A stretch of 64,000 nt of DNA, from NCBI GenBank assembly GCA_014647935.1, contig BMQD01000006.1:248001-312000 (forward strand), written 5' to 3'. Source of the stretch: Planomonospora parontospora. GTDB taxonomy: Bacteria; Actinomycetota; Actinomycetes; Streptosporangiales; Streptosporangiaceae. The notes beneath the pieces are model-generated. The model was not told the origin of the DNA, searched no databases, and saw nothing but the letters and a program-made list of their open reading frames with translations. A program made the position numbers and the translations under genes. Shown piece by piece: positions 35,145 through 45,103 of this stretch (its first letter is position 1; each line of letters begins with the position of its first letter).

Positions 35145-36101
35145 TCATCCCTTGACGCTGCCCGCGAGCAGGCCGCGGACGAAGTAGCGCTGCATGGACA
35201 GGAAGACGATCAGCGGGATGACGAGCGAGACGAAGGCCCCGGCCGTCAGCCGCTGCCACTCGTTGCCGCGCGTCCCGGCCATCTGCGCCAGCCGTACGGT
35301 CATCGGGGCGCTGTCGGGCGTGCCCCCCGCGAAGATCAGCGCCACCAGCAGGTCGTTCCAGACCCAGAGGAACTGGAAGATGCCGAAGGTGGCCAGCGCC
35401 GGCGCGACCAGCGGGAGGACCACCCTCCGGAAGATCCTGCCGTGGGTGGCGCCGTCCACCCGTGCCGCCTCGATCAGCTCGCCCGGCAGCTCCGACATGA
35501 AGTTGTGCAGCAGGAAGACGCCGAGCGGCAGGGCGAAGCAGGTGTGCGCGAACCACACCTGCGCGAAGCGCGCGGGTCCCTCCAACTCCCAGGCCGGCAT
35601 GAGCTGCAGGCCGAAGACCGAGACGCCCTCGGAGAAGAACGACAGCAGCGGGACCAGCGCCATCTGCATCGGCACGACCTGCAGCGCGAAGATGCCGATG
35701 TAGACCCAGTTCCGTCCGCGGAACGGCACCCAGGCCAGCGCGTACGCCGCGAAGGCGGCGAAGGCCAGCGGGAAGAGCACCGACGGGATCGTGATGACGA
35801 TCGAGTTGATCAGGAAGCTGGCCATCTTCCCGGAGGACGAGGAGGTGCCGAACAGCACCTCCTGGTAGTTCTCCAGGGTGAGCTGCGGGTCGGAGAAGAA
35901 CGACCACCAGCCGGTGGTCTTGATCTGGTCCTCCGGCCGCAGCGACGACAGGAACAGGCCGAAGGTGGGCGTGGTCCACAGCACCGCGATGACGATCGCC
36001 ACGGCGCTGGCGACCCTGCCGCTCAGCCGCTTCCTGACCCGCCCGGTGGCCTGCTCGGCTCCGGACCGTACCGCCGTGACGGCGGGTGAGACGGATGTCA
36101 T
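35145..36101 (-). CDS. Sugar ABC transporter permease (MalG/AglG type)
   Basis: 318 residues from the ATG at 36101, overlapping the stop of the preceding permease by four bases. Six membrane helices. The EAA motif 'ELIEAARVDGATHGRIFRRVVLPLVAPAL' contacts the ATPase. The C-terminal 'MQRYFVRGLLAGSVKG' is typical of MalG-like CUT1 permeases. No ATPase is encoded in the locus, so a shared MsiK-type ATPase is expected, as in other actinomycetes. Predicted to import oligosaccharides released by the GH81 enzyme. Confidence 0.93.
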   Translation of the reverse strand: MTSVSPAVTAVRSGAEQATGRVRKRLSGRVASAVAIVIAVLWTTPTFGLFLSSLRPEDQIKTTGWWSFFSDPQLTLENYQEVLFGTSSSSGKMASFLINSIVITIPSVLFPLAFAAFAAYALAWVPFRGRNWVYIGIFALQVVPMQMALVPLLSFFSEGVSVFGLQLMPAWELEGPARFAQVWFAHTCFALPLGVFLLHNFMSELPGELIEAARVDGATHGRIFRRVVLPLVAPALATFGIFQFLWVWNDLLVALIFAGGTPDSAPMTVRLAQMAGTRGNEWQRLTAGAFVSLVIPLIVFLSMQRYFVRGLLAGSVKG

Positions 36102-37078
36102 CGGACGGCCTCCCGGCGCTGGCGGATCTGGTAGACGACGATGGGGGTGACCAGGACGAACAGGAAGACGGCCAGCGCCGCGCCCTTGCCCGTCTCGCCG
36201 TACCGGAACGCCTGGTTGTACATCTCGTTGGCGATGACGCTGGTGTCGAACTGGCCGCCGGTCATGGTCCGGACGATGTCGAAGAGCTTGAGCGTGCCGA
36301 TCGACTGGGTGACCAGCACCACGAGCACGGCCGAGCGGATGCTCGGCAGCGTCACCCGGAAGAACATCTGGACCGGGGTGGCTCCGTCGAGCCTGGCCGC
36401 CTCGACGATCTCGGCGGGGATGCCCTTGATCGCCGCGGAGAGCACGACGGTGGCGAACCCGGCCTGGATCCACACCATGACCACGATGAGGAAGAGCGTG
36501 TTGACCGGCGGGTCCAGCAGCCACTGCTGGGGGGTGCCGCCGAGGGCCACCACGATCTGGTTGAGCAGACCGATCTGCTCGCTCTCCTCCGGGCGGTAGG
36601 CGTAGACGAACTTCCAGATGATGCCGGCGCCGACGAAGGAGATGGCCATCGGGAGGAAGACCAGCGACTTGGCGACGGACTCGAAGCGGCTCCGGTCGAC
36701 CAGGACCGCGTAGAGCAGGCCGACCGTCGTCACCAGGACGGGGACGAGGGCGACCCAGATGAGCGTGTTGCGGAGCACCGTGACCGCTTCGGGCTGGGTG
36801 AACATCCAGACGTAGTTGTCGAGCCCCACCCAGGAGGCGCCGTCGCCGCTCATGAACGACAGCAGGGTGGTGCGCACCGCGGGCACGATCAGGCCGATCG
36901 TGAGCAGCAGGAGCGCCGGGGCGAGCAGGATGGCGATGTGCAGCCGCGCCTTCTGCCGCATCGGGGCGCGGTCGAGCAGGAGCAGAAGGAGCGCGACCAC
37001 CGCGCAGAACGCGACCACGCCGTACAGCAGCTGCAGGAGCTTCGGCTGCTCCGCGGCGAAGTCGAAGTCCAGGTTCAT
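36098..37078 (-). CDS. Sugar ABC transporter permease (MalF/AglF type)
   Basis: 326 residues from the ATG at 37078, with GGGAG upstream; the frame continues to 37213 without a start signal. Membrane helices from residue 15 on; EAA motif 'EIVEAARLDGATPVQMFFRVTLPSIRSAV'. The N-terminal extra helix ('LLYGVVAFCAVVALLLLLLD') and overall layout resemble AglF. It forms the membrane pair with the 35145 gene. Confidence 0.93.
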   Translation of the reverse strand: MNLDFDFAAEQPKLLQLLYGVVAFCAVVALLLLLLDRAPMRQKARLHIAILLAPALLLLTIGLIVPAVRTTLLSFMSGDGASWVGLDNYVWMFTQPEAVTVLRNTLIWVALVPVLVTTVGLLYAVLVDRSRFESVAKSLVFLPMAISFVGAGIIWKFVYAYRPEESEQIGLLNQIVVALGGTPQQWLLDPPVNTLFLIVVMVWIQAGFATVVLSAAIKGIPAEIVEAARLDGATPVQMFFRVTLPSIRSAVLVVLVTQSIGTLKLFDIVRTMTGGQFDTSVIANEMYNQAFRYGETGKGAALAVFLFVLVTPIVVYQIRQRREAVR

Positions 37079-37114
37079 CGAGGGAACTCCCGGAAGGATC
37101 GGGCCGATACGGGA

Positions 37115-37161
37115 GCGTCCGGCTCCGACGGGGTAGTCGAACCCCGGCGGGAGCCGGACGC
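37115..37161 (-). terminator. Intercistronic hairpin between solute-binding protein and permease genes
   Basis: GCGTCCGGCTCC (37115-37126) and GGAGCCGGACGC (37150-37161) pair perfectly, with a nested GGGGT/ACCCC stem. Such hairpins behind binding-protein genes commonly reduce read-through or protect the upstream mRNA, so that binding protein exceeds permease. Confidence 0.55.
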
Positions 37162-37178
37162 CACGGGAAGTCCTGGGA

Positions 37179-38537
37179 CTAGGACTTGGGCCAGGAGGCC
37201 TCGATGAAGTCAAGGACCGTCTTGGTGTCCTTGCCGTTGATCCAGTCGGTCATGCCCTTCCAGAAGGTGCCCGCGCCGACCGCGGCCGGCATCAGGTCGG
37301 AGCCGTCGAACCGGAAGACCGTGTTCGGGTCCTGGAGCATCTCGATGGAGAGCTTGTCGATCGGGTTCTGCGCGTTGGCGATGTCGACGCCCTTGTTGGC
37401 CGAGACGTACGTGCCCAGCTTCATGCGGGCGTTGGCGTAGTCGCCGGTGGCCAGGTAGGCCTGAACGGCCTGGACCTCGGGCCGGTCGGCGAAGGCGCCG
37501 ACGAACTCGCCCGCGCCGAGCACCGGCTTCTTGGCCGGGTCGTTGCCGGGCAGGTAGAAGGCGAAGACGTCGCCGTCCTCGGCCACCTTGGTGCCCTCGG
37601 GCCAGAAGTTGGCGTAGAAGGAGGCCTGGCGGTGCAGCGCGCACTTGCCCTCGGTGATGGGCACGCCGCCCTCCTGGAAGGCGGTGCTGGCGATGCTCTT
37701 GACCGGGCCGTAGCCGCCGTTGACGAACTTCTCGTCCTTGAGGATCGCGCCGACCTTGTCGACCGCGGCGACGATCTTGGGGTCGTTGAAGGGGATCTTG
37801 TGGGCGACCCAGTCGTCGTAGCCCTCGGGGCCGAGCTCGCGCAGGAGGATGTCCTCGATCCAGTCGGTGGCCGGCCAGCCGGTGGCCTCACCGGACTCGA
37901 TGCCCGCGCACCACGGCTTGATCCCGGTGCCCGCGATCGTGTTGGTGAGGGTCATGAGCTCGTCCCAGGTCGTGGGGACGGCCCAGCCCTTCTCCTTGAA
38001 CATGCCCGGCGAGTACCAGACGAAGGACTTCACGCTGGCGCCCAGCGGGGCGGCGTAGAAGGTGCCGTCGATCGTGCCGTACTTCACCCAGTCGGCCGAC
38101 CAGTTCTGCTCGGCCAGCTTCTTCACCTCGGCCGAGGCGGGCTTGAGCTTGCCCGCCTTGACGAAGCGCTCCAGCAGACCGGGCTGCGGGAAGAAGGCCA
38201 GGTCCGGCGGGTTGCCGCCGTCGGCGCGGACCTGGATCTGCGCCTCGAACTCGCCGGTTCCCTCATAGCTGATCTTCATCCCGGTGCACTTCTCGAACGG
38301 CACCCAGGTCTGCTGGAACAGGTCCGCCTCGGTGTCCCGGATCGGGGAGTAGATCGAGACCTTCTTGCCGTCGTGCTTTCCGAACTGCTCGAACGGGGCG
38401 CACTCGGCGGATGTGCTGGCACCGCCGCCCGCCGCAGGGGTCGAGGGCTCGGAAGAGCCGCAACCGGTGGCGACCAGCGCCAGGCCCGCGGTACCCGCGA
38501 CGAGGGCGGCGCGTGCAGGCCGAGAGAGGAGCGACAT
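37179..38537 (-). CDS. Sugar ABC transporter solute-binding lipoprotein
   Basis: 452 residues from the ATG at 38537 (GGAAGGG upstream). A lipoprotein signal peptide with lipobox LVATGC, Cys26, followed by a Ser/Gly linker. The body matches family 1 extracellular sugar-binding proteins ('FQQTWVPFEKCTGMKISYEGTGEFEAQIQVRADGG'-type N-lobe start, 'LAFFPQPG', 'GTFYAAPLGASVKSFVWYSPGMFKEKGW'). It binds the oligosaccharide outside and delivers it to the two permeases. First gene of the operon. Two palindromic operators lie 127 and 244 bases upstream. Confidence 0.95.
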   Translation of the reverse strand: MSLLSRPARAALVAGTAGLALVATGCGSSEPSTPAAGGGASTSAECAPFEQFGKHDGKKVSIYSPIRDTEADLFQQTWVPFEKCTGMKISYEGTGEFEAQIQVRADGGNPPDLAFFPQPGLLERFVKAGKLKPASAEVKKLAEQNWSADWVKYGTIDGTFYAAPLGASVKSFVWYSPGMFKEKGWAVPTTWDELMTLTNTIAGTGIKPWCAGIESGEATGWPATDWIEDILLRELGPEGYDDWVAHKIPFNDPKIVAAVDKVGAILKDEKFVNGGYGPVKSIASTAFQEGGVPITEGKCALHRQASFYANFWPEGTKVAEDGDVFAFYLPGNDPAKKPVLGAGEFVGAFADRPEVQAVQAYLATGDYANARMKLGTYVSANKGVDIANAQNPIDKLSIEMLQDPNTVFRFDGSDLMPAAVGAGTFWKGMTDWINGKDTKTVLDFIEASWPKS

Positions 38538-38662
38538 GGACCCTTCCTCCATTACTTTGCCGGGCCGGCCCGGCTGGCGGGACCGGCTGGACCGCCCGCG
38601 ACAGGCGCGTGGGGTCACCGCGTTACCGGTCCGCCGTGGTGGCCGGATGGCTCAAACCAGTG

Positions 38663-38676
38663 TGAGAGCGCTCTCT
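38663..38676. promoter_or_regulatory. LacI-type operator 1 (glucan regulon)
   Basis: TGAGAGCGCTCTCT contains the perfect 12-bp palindrome GAGAGCGCTCTC at 38664-38675, 127 bases upstream of the solute-binding protein start. The same palindrome occurs at 38781, 41772 and 41900. Confidence 0.85.
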
Positions 38677-38780
38677 GTAGCCTTATCGCCCAGCAACGGG
38701 ATGTCAATGACTGTGATGCTACGGTTACTCATTTGAGAAATCTGGGTGTCATTCAGGGCATTCAGGTTATCCGTTCGTTG

Positions 38781-38794
38781 TGAGAGCGCTCTCA
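38781..38794. promoter_or_regulatory. LacI-type operator 2 (glucan regulon)
   Basis: TGAGAGCGCTCTCA, a perfect 14-bp palindrome. It is 117 bp from operator 1, close to 11 helical turns, so looping between the two is possible. Confidence 0.85.
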
Positions 38795-38805
38795 GTACGG
38801 AAGGA

Positions 38806-38827
38806 GCGGGGACCGCACGGTCCCCGC
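38806..38827 (-). terminator. Terminator hairpin after the GH81 gene
   Basis: GCGGGGACCG (38806-38815) pairs with CGGTCCCCGC (38818-38827), 85 bases beyond the GH81 stop. The rest of 38538-38911 holds the two operators and presumably the transporter promoter. Confidence 0.55.
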
Positions 38828-38911
38828 CCCTCCGGCCGCGGGGCCGCACGGCTCGCCGTACGCCCCCGCGGGACCGGTCCGGAAGCGCCCGCAGGAGACG
38901 CGCCCGCGGGA

Positions 38912-41707
38912 TCAGTTCGTGGAGAAGGTGAACCAGTTGAGGTTGACGAAATCCGCAGGCTGGCCGCTGCTGAAGGTTATGTACACCGTGTGGGTGCCCG
39001 TGACGCCCGAGATGTTCGCCGCGATCGTCCGCCAGCTCTGCCAGCCGCCGGTGTTGCCCACCGCGAAGTCGCCGATCGGCGCCGCCGTGGGGCTGTCCAG
39101 GCGGACCTGGACCAGTCCGCTGACCCCGGCCCCCGCCCCGGAGGCGACCCGGGCCTTGAACTGGCCCGCCGCCACGGAGCCGAAGCGCACGCCGTCGAAG
39201 CGCAGCCAGTCGCCGTTGGAGACGAACGCGACGCTCTTGCCGCCTCCGGTGTCGGAGGCGTCCTCCAGGGCCGTCCCCGACTGGGCCTGGTGGCTCTCCG
39301 CCTGGATGGTGGAGCGCGCGTCGACCCCGCCGGTCGTGGGAGTCGGTGTCGGGGTCGGGGTCGGGGTCGGGGTCTTCGTGGGCGTGGGCGTCGGGGTGGG
39401 GGTGGGGCTCGGGCCGGAGCCGCCCCCCGGTTCGGTCCCGCTGCCCGCCGGGCCGCGCCAGGCCATCGCCCGGGCCGGTACGGCGAGCGTCTGCCCGTCG
39501 GAGAACCGGACCGTGACGGCGCCGCCGGAGGCGTTGTAGGCCACGTAGGTCCTGCCCGCCGAGTTGCCCAGCACCGCGTACGTCGGCACGCTCGCGGTGA
39601 CCGAGTGGTCGGGGGTGCCCCAGGCGTTCAGTGCGGAGATCCAGTGATAGGCGTGGGCGCGCGAGTCACCGTCCTCGGGTGCCGGGTCGGCCCCCAGCCA
39701 CAGCGACTGGGCGGCGGCGGGGTCGGCCATGGCCAGGAACTGCCAGATGACGTCGCGCCACTCGGTCTCCTGGCCGCCGTTGGAGGCCCGCAGCTCGCTG
39801 ATGTTCTGCTTGATGTCGGCCTTCCACGCGCCGTTGTAGAGCGAGCCGCCGGTGATCGGGAGCATGTTGATGCCGTGGATCTCCTCGGCGTTCGCCGTCC
39901 ACCAGGTGGAGTAGCCGCCGCCGGCGCCCCACACCATGCCGAGGGTGTCGTGGCCGTACGTCGACGGGAAGACCGCCCCGTCGACGTCGAACCAGTACTG
40001 GCCGATGGCCTCGCGCTCGGTCGTGTACATGTAGATGCCCGCGTCGCGCAGGGCGGTGTCGCCGGTCGCCTGGCCGAACAGGACCGCGGCGGCGTTGAAC
40101 ATCATCGACTCCGACGACGACTCCTGGTTGTTGCCGTGGGCGAAGCCCGCGTGCCCCGACGCCCAGGCGTGCCCGGCGTAGGGGTCGAAGTTGCGCAGGA
40201 ACGGGAACCGGCTGTCGGAGCGGTCGTAGTTGGCCGCGTCCTTGACCAGCAGCTTCAGCATGCCGCCGTACTGCGAGTCGGAGACCCAGGCTGGGTCGTG
40301 CTGGGCCACCATCGCTCCGGCCAGCACGTAGTAGCCGTAGTGGAAGTGGTGGTCGTTGAGCTCTTTGTCGGTGCCGTAGCCCGCCGGGTAGCCGATCAGC
40401 GTCTTCCAGGTGGAGTCGTAGGCGAAGAGCCTGCCGGTCTCCCCCGAGCCCGCCGTGAGCCAGTCGGCCAGCCGGCTCTTGACCAGGCTGATCGCCTTGT
40501 CCCGGCCGGCGGTGTAGCCGATCTGGTTGGCGACCGGGATGAGCGCCGCGATCCGCCACAGGGCCTTGCCGGTCCAGTAGGTGTCGACGGCGCCCTTGTA
40601 GGGGTCGGAGGCGTTCAACTCGGCGTCGATGCCGGCCCGCAGCCTGGCCTTGTCCGCGCCGGGCGCGAGCGGCAGGGCGGGCAGCACGCCGTTGAACTCC
40701 GCGTTCGTGGTGAACGACGCGCCCTCGCGCACGCGCATCTCACCGCGCGGCGAGACGTAGCGGTGGGCCGTCATCGTGTCGGAGGAGTTCGCCCACTGGT
40801 GGCGGTAGAGGGCGTGCAGGGTGCCGGTCTGGCTCCCCTGCCTCGCGGCGGTGGACGCGGTGTAGACGGCCTTCATCCGGCCCGCGTCGGCGTCGTAGGA
40901 CCAGCTCACCCGGGTGTCGGTGACGAAGGAGTAGGCGTACTTCTCGAACAGCGGGAGCGCCGCCCGGGAGGGCAGGACCGCGACCGAGAAGAAGGCGGCC
41001 GGGGCGCTCGCGGAGGCGGTGCCGGTCAGCGACCAGCTGGTCCCGGAGGGGGCGAACAGGCCGTAGTCGCGGCCGTTCACCGTCACCCCCAGGACGTTGC
41101 CGCCGTTCTGCCAGACGCTGGCCGGGCCGGTGAACTCCACCAGCGCGTTGCCGCCCGAGGCCTCGGCGTAGACGTACGGCGAGCCGTGCGCGATCGTGGT
41201 CCGCAGCGTGCGGGTCCCGTCGCTCCAGCGCGGCACGACGCTCCAGTCGCCCCAGCCGTCCACCTCGGTCCTGGCGGCGTTGAGGCCGGAGACGCCCACG
41301 TTGAGGTCGCTCGCGTGGACGAACTCGTACATCCGCCCGTCGGGGGTGATGTTGGGCTTGTCCGGGTAGCCGACGCTGATGCCCTTGGCGTTCGCGTGGA
41401 ACGAGAGCGGGTGGGCGTACATGTTCTCGGAGTAGGGGTTGCCCGCGTAGCGCTGGAAGACCAGCGAGGACCACCAGTCGTTCGTCGGCACGGCGCGGCC
41501 GGCCATCCGGCTGGTGACCTTGGGGCTGACGGCGGCGCCGTCGGAGTCGGAGGGGCCGGCGGTGCCGGCCGGGCGGGCGGAGGCGTAACCGCCCGCGCCG
41601 ACCGCGACGGCGGCGGCCGGAGCCGCCAGGACGACCGGGGTCACCACGGCCGTGGCCAGGACGGCCACCGCGGCGACTACTCTGCGCAAGGGGGATGGGA
41701 AGCCCAT
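38912..41707 (-). CDS. Secreted GH81 endo-beta-1,3-glucanase with C-terminal CBM6
   Basis: 931 residues; start at 41707 with GAGGAGGT upstream. Signal peptide about 1-35, ending AAPAAAVA. GH81 catalytic region about 36-760: 'VPTNDWWSSLVFQ' at its start, the 'DHHFHYGYYVLAGA' motif holding the general-acid Asp, and 'NNQESSSESMMF' with the Glu pair expected for this inverting family. A Pro-Thr linker of more than 30 residues (about 775-803), coded by a GTCGGG-type microrepeat, leads to a CBM6 beta-sandwich (about 807-931; 'IQAESHQAQSGTALED', 'VNLNWFTF'). It would hydrolyse laminarin, callose or fungal wall beta-1,3-glucan outside the cell. An operator lies 65 bases upstream. Confidence 0.94.
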   Translation of the reverse strand: MGFPSPLRRVVAAVAVLATAVVTPVVLAAPAAAVAVGAGGYASARPAGTAGPSDSDGAAVSPKVTSRMAGRAVPTNDWWSSLVFQRYAGNPYSENMYAHPLSFHANAKGISVGYPDKPNITPDGRMYEFVHASDLNVGVSGLNAARTEVDGWGDWSVVPRWSDGTRTLRTTIAHGSPYVYAEASGGNALVEFTGPASVWQNGGNVLGVTVNGRDYGLFAPSGTSWSLTGTASASAPAAFFSVAVLPSRAALPLFEKYAYSFVTDTRVSWSYDADAGRMKAVYTASTAARQGSQTGTLHALYRHQWANSSDTMTAHRYVSPRGEMRVREGASFTTNAEFNGVLPALPLAPGADKARLRAGIDAELNASDPYKGAVDTYWTGKALWRIAALIPVANQIGYTAGRDKAISLVKSRLADWLTAGSGETGRLFAYDSTWKTLIGYPAGYGTDKELNDHHFHYGYYVLAGAMVAQHDPAWVSDSQYGGMLKLLVKDAANYDRSDSRFPFLRNFDPYAGHAWASGHAGFAHGNNQESSSESMMFNAAAVLFGQATGDTALRDAGIYMYTTEREAIGQYWFDVDGAVFPSTYGHDTLGMVWGAGGGYSTWWTANAEEIHGINMLPITGGSLYNGAWKADIKQNISELRASNGGQETEWRDVIWQFLAMADPAAAQSLWLGADPAPEDGDSRAHAYHWISALNAWGTPDHSVTASVPTYAVLGNSAGRTYVAYNASGGAVTVRFSDGQTLAVPARAMAWRGPAGSGTEPGGGSGPSPTPTPTPTPTKTPTPTPTPTPTPTTGGVDARSTIQAESHQAQSGTALEDASDTGGGKSVAFVSNGDWLRFDGVRFGSVAAGQFKARVASGAGAGVSGLVQVRLDSPTAAPIGDFAVGNTGGWQSWRTIAANISGVTGTHTVYITFSSGQPADFVNLNWFTFSTN

Positions 41708-41771
41708 GGATACCTCCTCGGGTATCGGGCTGCCGGCGCCGCAGAACGGGCTGCCGGGGCGAGCAAGGGCA

Positions 41772-41785
41772 AGAGAGCGCTCTCT
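41772..41785. promoter_or_regulatory. LacI-type operator 3 (GH81 promoter)
   Basis: AGAGAGCGCTCTCT, a perfect 14-bp palindrome, 65 bases upstream of the GH81 start. Confidence 0.85.
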
Positions 41786-41899
41786 GACCGAGGACCGTAG
41801 CCCTGAGTGAACGCCAAGTCAACGACTTCTCGCACTCTCCCCTGTCCAGGATGCGGATGATCCGCCTTGACAGGTCCGTCACGCACCCGCGATGCTGCA

Positions 41900-41913
41900 T
41901 GAGAGCGCTCTCT
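41900..41913. promoter_or_regulatory. LacI-type operator 4 (GH1 promoter)
   Basis: TGAGAGCGCTCTCT with the 12-bp core palindrome, 52 bases upstream of the GH1 start and 128 bp from operator 3 in the divergent spacer. Confidence 0.85.
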
Positions 41914-41964
41914 GCCGTTCGGGGCGAGGCGGGGTTGACGGCGAGGCGAAAGGGGCGGTGAGAC

Positions 41965-43362
<1,398 letters not shown>

Positions 43363-43366
43363 CCCG

Positions 43367-44377
43367 GTGACCGCCCGGCCGACGCTGGAGAAGGTGGCGG
43401 CCAGGGCAGGAGTCTCCCGGGCCACCGTCTCCCGCGTGGTCAACGGTTCGACGCACGTCAACCCGGAGATCCGCGCGACGGTGATGCGCGCCGTGGAGGA
43501 ACTGGGCTACGTCCCCAACCTCGCGGCGCGCAGTCTGGTGACCCGGCGGGCCGACTCCGTCGCGCTGGTCTTCTCCGAGCCGCCCACCCGGGTCTTCTCC
43601 GACGACCCCATGTTCGCCAGCATCATCCGCGGCGTCGGCCATGAGACGGAGGCCTCGGACAAGCACCTCGTGCTGATGCTCGCCGGCTCTCCGCGCGGGC
43701 AGGAGCGGATCGAGCGCTACACCACGGCCGGGCACGTGGACGGCGTGATCGTCGCCTCGATGCACGGGGCCGACCCGCTGCCCGCGGCGCTGGCCCGCCG
43801 GGGCGTGCCCGTGGTGTGCAGCGGGCGGCCCCTGCAGGCCGGGGTGCAGGGCGCGCCGCCCTGCGTGGACGTGGAGAACGTCGGCGGCGCCGAGCAGGCC
43901 GTGGGGCACCTGGTGGCGGTGGGCCGCCGCAGGATCGCCACGATCGCCGGGCCGCAGGACATGGTCGCCGGGATCGACCGGCTCACCGGCTACCGCAACG
44001 TGCTGCGCGACTCCGACCGGCGCTCCATCGTCGCGGTGGGCGATTTCACCCGGGAGTCGGGCGTCGCGGCCATGCGCCAGCTGCTCCGGGACGATCCCGG
44101 GCTCGACGCGGTGTTCGCCGCCAGCGACATGATGGCGCTCGGCGCCCTGCAGGCGCTGCGGCAGGCCGGGCGCCGCGTGCCGGACGACGTGGCCGTGGTC
44201 GGCTTCGACGACGTGCCCGCCGCCGCCTACGCCGAGCCGCCGCTCACCACGGTCCGCCAGCCCCTCCACGAGATGGGCCGGGAACTGGCCCGGCTCGTCC
44301 TCGCACTCGCCTCCGGGCAGGACGCCGGCGCTCCGGTGATCCTGCCCACGGAGCTGGTCGTCCGCGACTCCGCCTGA
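43367..44377 (+). CDS. LacI-family regulator B of the glucan locus
   Basis: 336 residues from a GTG at 43367, four bases after the GH1 stop. HTH 'TLEKVAARAGVSRATVSRVVNGSTHV', then a LacI ligand-binding core. A close paralogue of regulator A at 34019-35014; the recognition helix 'SRATVSRVVNG' is identical in the two, so both may read the same operators while binding different sugars. Differences cluster in the core ('GRPLQAGVQGAPPCVDVENVGG' against 'GRPAVPVDLPYVDNDNVGG'). Confidence 0.95.
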   Translation: MTARPTLEKVAARAGVSRATVSRVVNGSTHVNPEIRATVMRAVEELGYVPNLAARSLVTRRADSVALVFSEPPTRVFSDDPMFASIIRGVGHETEASDKHLVLMLAGSPRGQERIERYTTAGHVDGVIVASMHGADPLPAALARRGVPVVCSGRPLQAGVQGAPPCVDVENVGGAEQAVGHLVAVGRRRIATIAGPQDMVAGIDRLTGYRNVLRDSDRRSIVAVGDFTRESGVAAMRQLLRDDPGLDAVFAASDMMALGALQALRQAGRRVPDDVAVVGFDDVPAAAYAEPPLTTVRQPLHEMGRELARLVLALASGQDAGAPVILPTELVVRDSA

Positions 44378-44488
44378 CGGACCGGCCGGATGTCCGTGCC
44401 CCTTCGCCCACCGCCGGGCCCCGGACCCCGTAGAGTCGTTCGGCCGGTCGGGCATCGGCCGGCACGCACCAGATCAAGGAGAAACCAC

Positions 44489-44863
44489 GTGGCACTGGAG
44501 AAGCCGGAGATCGACTTCCCTGAGGGCGACGCGCCCAAGGAGCTGCAGATCGTCGACGTCGTCGAGGGAGACGGCCCGGAGGCCAAGCCTGGCCACCAGG
44601 TCAGCGTGCACTACGTCGGTGTCGCCTTCTCCACCGGCGAGGAGTTCGACGCCTCCTGGAACCGGGGCGAGACCTTCGAGTTCTCGCTCGGCGCGGGCCA
44701 GGTCATCGCGGGCTGGGACCAGGGCGTCGCGGGCATGAAGGTCGGCGGCCGCCGCCGTCTCACCATCCCGCCGCACCTGGGTTACGGCAACCGCGGCGCG
44801 GGCAGCCGCATCAAGCCCGGCGAGACCCTCATCTTCGTCGTGGACCTGCTCGGGGTCCGCTGA
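44489..44863 (+). CDS. FKBP-type peptidyl-prolyl cis-trans isomerase
   Basis: 124 residues from a GTG at 44489 with AAGGAG upstream. Single FKBP domain: 'VSVHYVGVAFSTGEEFDASW', 'FSLGAGQVIAGWDQGVAGMKVGGRRRLTIPPHLGYG' and 'LIFVVDLLGV' are the classical segments with the aromatic pocket residues (Tyr, Phe, Trp) in place. No signal peptide, so a cytoplasmic folding helper. Monocistronic. Confidence 0.96.
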   Translation: MALEKPEIDFPEGDAPKELQIVDVVEGDGPEAKPGHQVSVHYVGVAFSTGEEFDASWNRGETFEFSLGAGQVIAGWDQGVAGMKVGGRRRLTIPPHLGYGNRGAGSRIKPGETLIFVVDLLGVR

Positions 44864-44870
44864 GGTGACC

Positions 44871-44900
44871 GGTGGGCCGCTCCCCGGGGAGCGGCCCACC
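44871..44900 (+). terminator. Terminator palindrome after the FKBP gene
   Basis: A 30-bp perfect palindrome (15-bp arms) starting 8 bases past the stop. Confidence 0.7.
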
Positions 44901-45103
44901 GCGTCTCCCGCGGCCCGGCCCGCTCGAACGGGATCGTCCGCCCCTCCCCGCACCGTCCACCCCACACCGTCCGGCCCGCCCCTCCCGCACCGTCCGCCGT
45001 ACGGCGGCCGAGCACCACCGGGTCCACCGGGCCCACCGGCCGGAACGGGATCCCGGGGGACCTCCTCCGCCGGAATGTCACCGCGGCCTCATAGGCTGTC
45101 CGT

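Noticed and set aside
39330-39410. Microsatellite-like GTCGGGGTC repeat as a possible CRISPR or regulatory array
   Set aside because: It encodes the Pro-Thr linker of the GH81 enzyme in frame and is a protein-level linker repeat.
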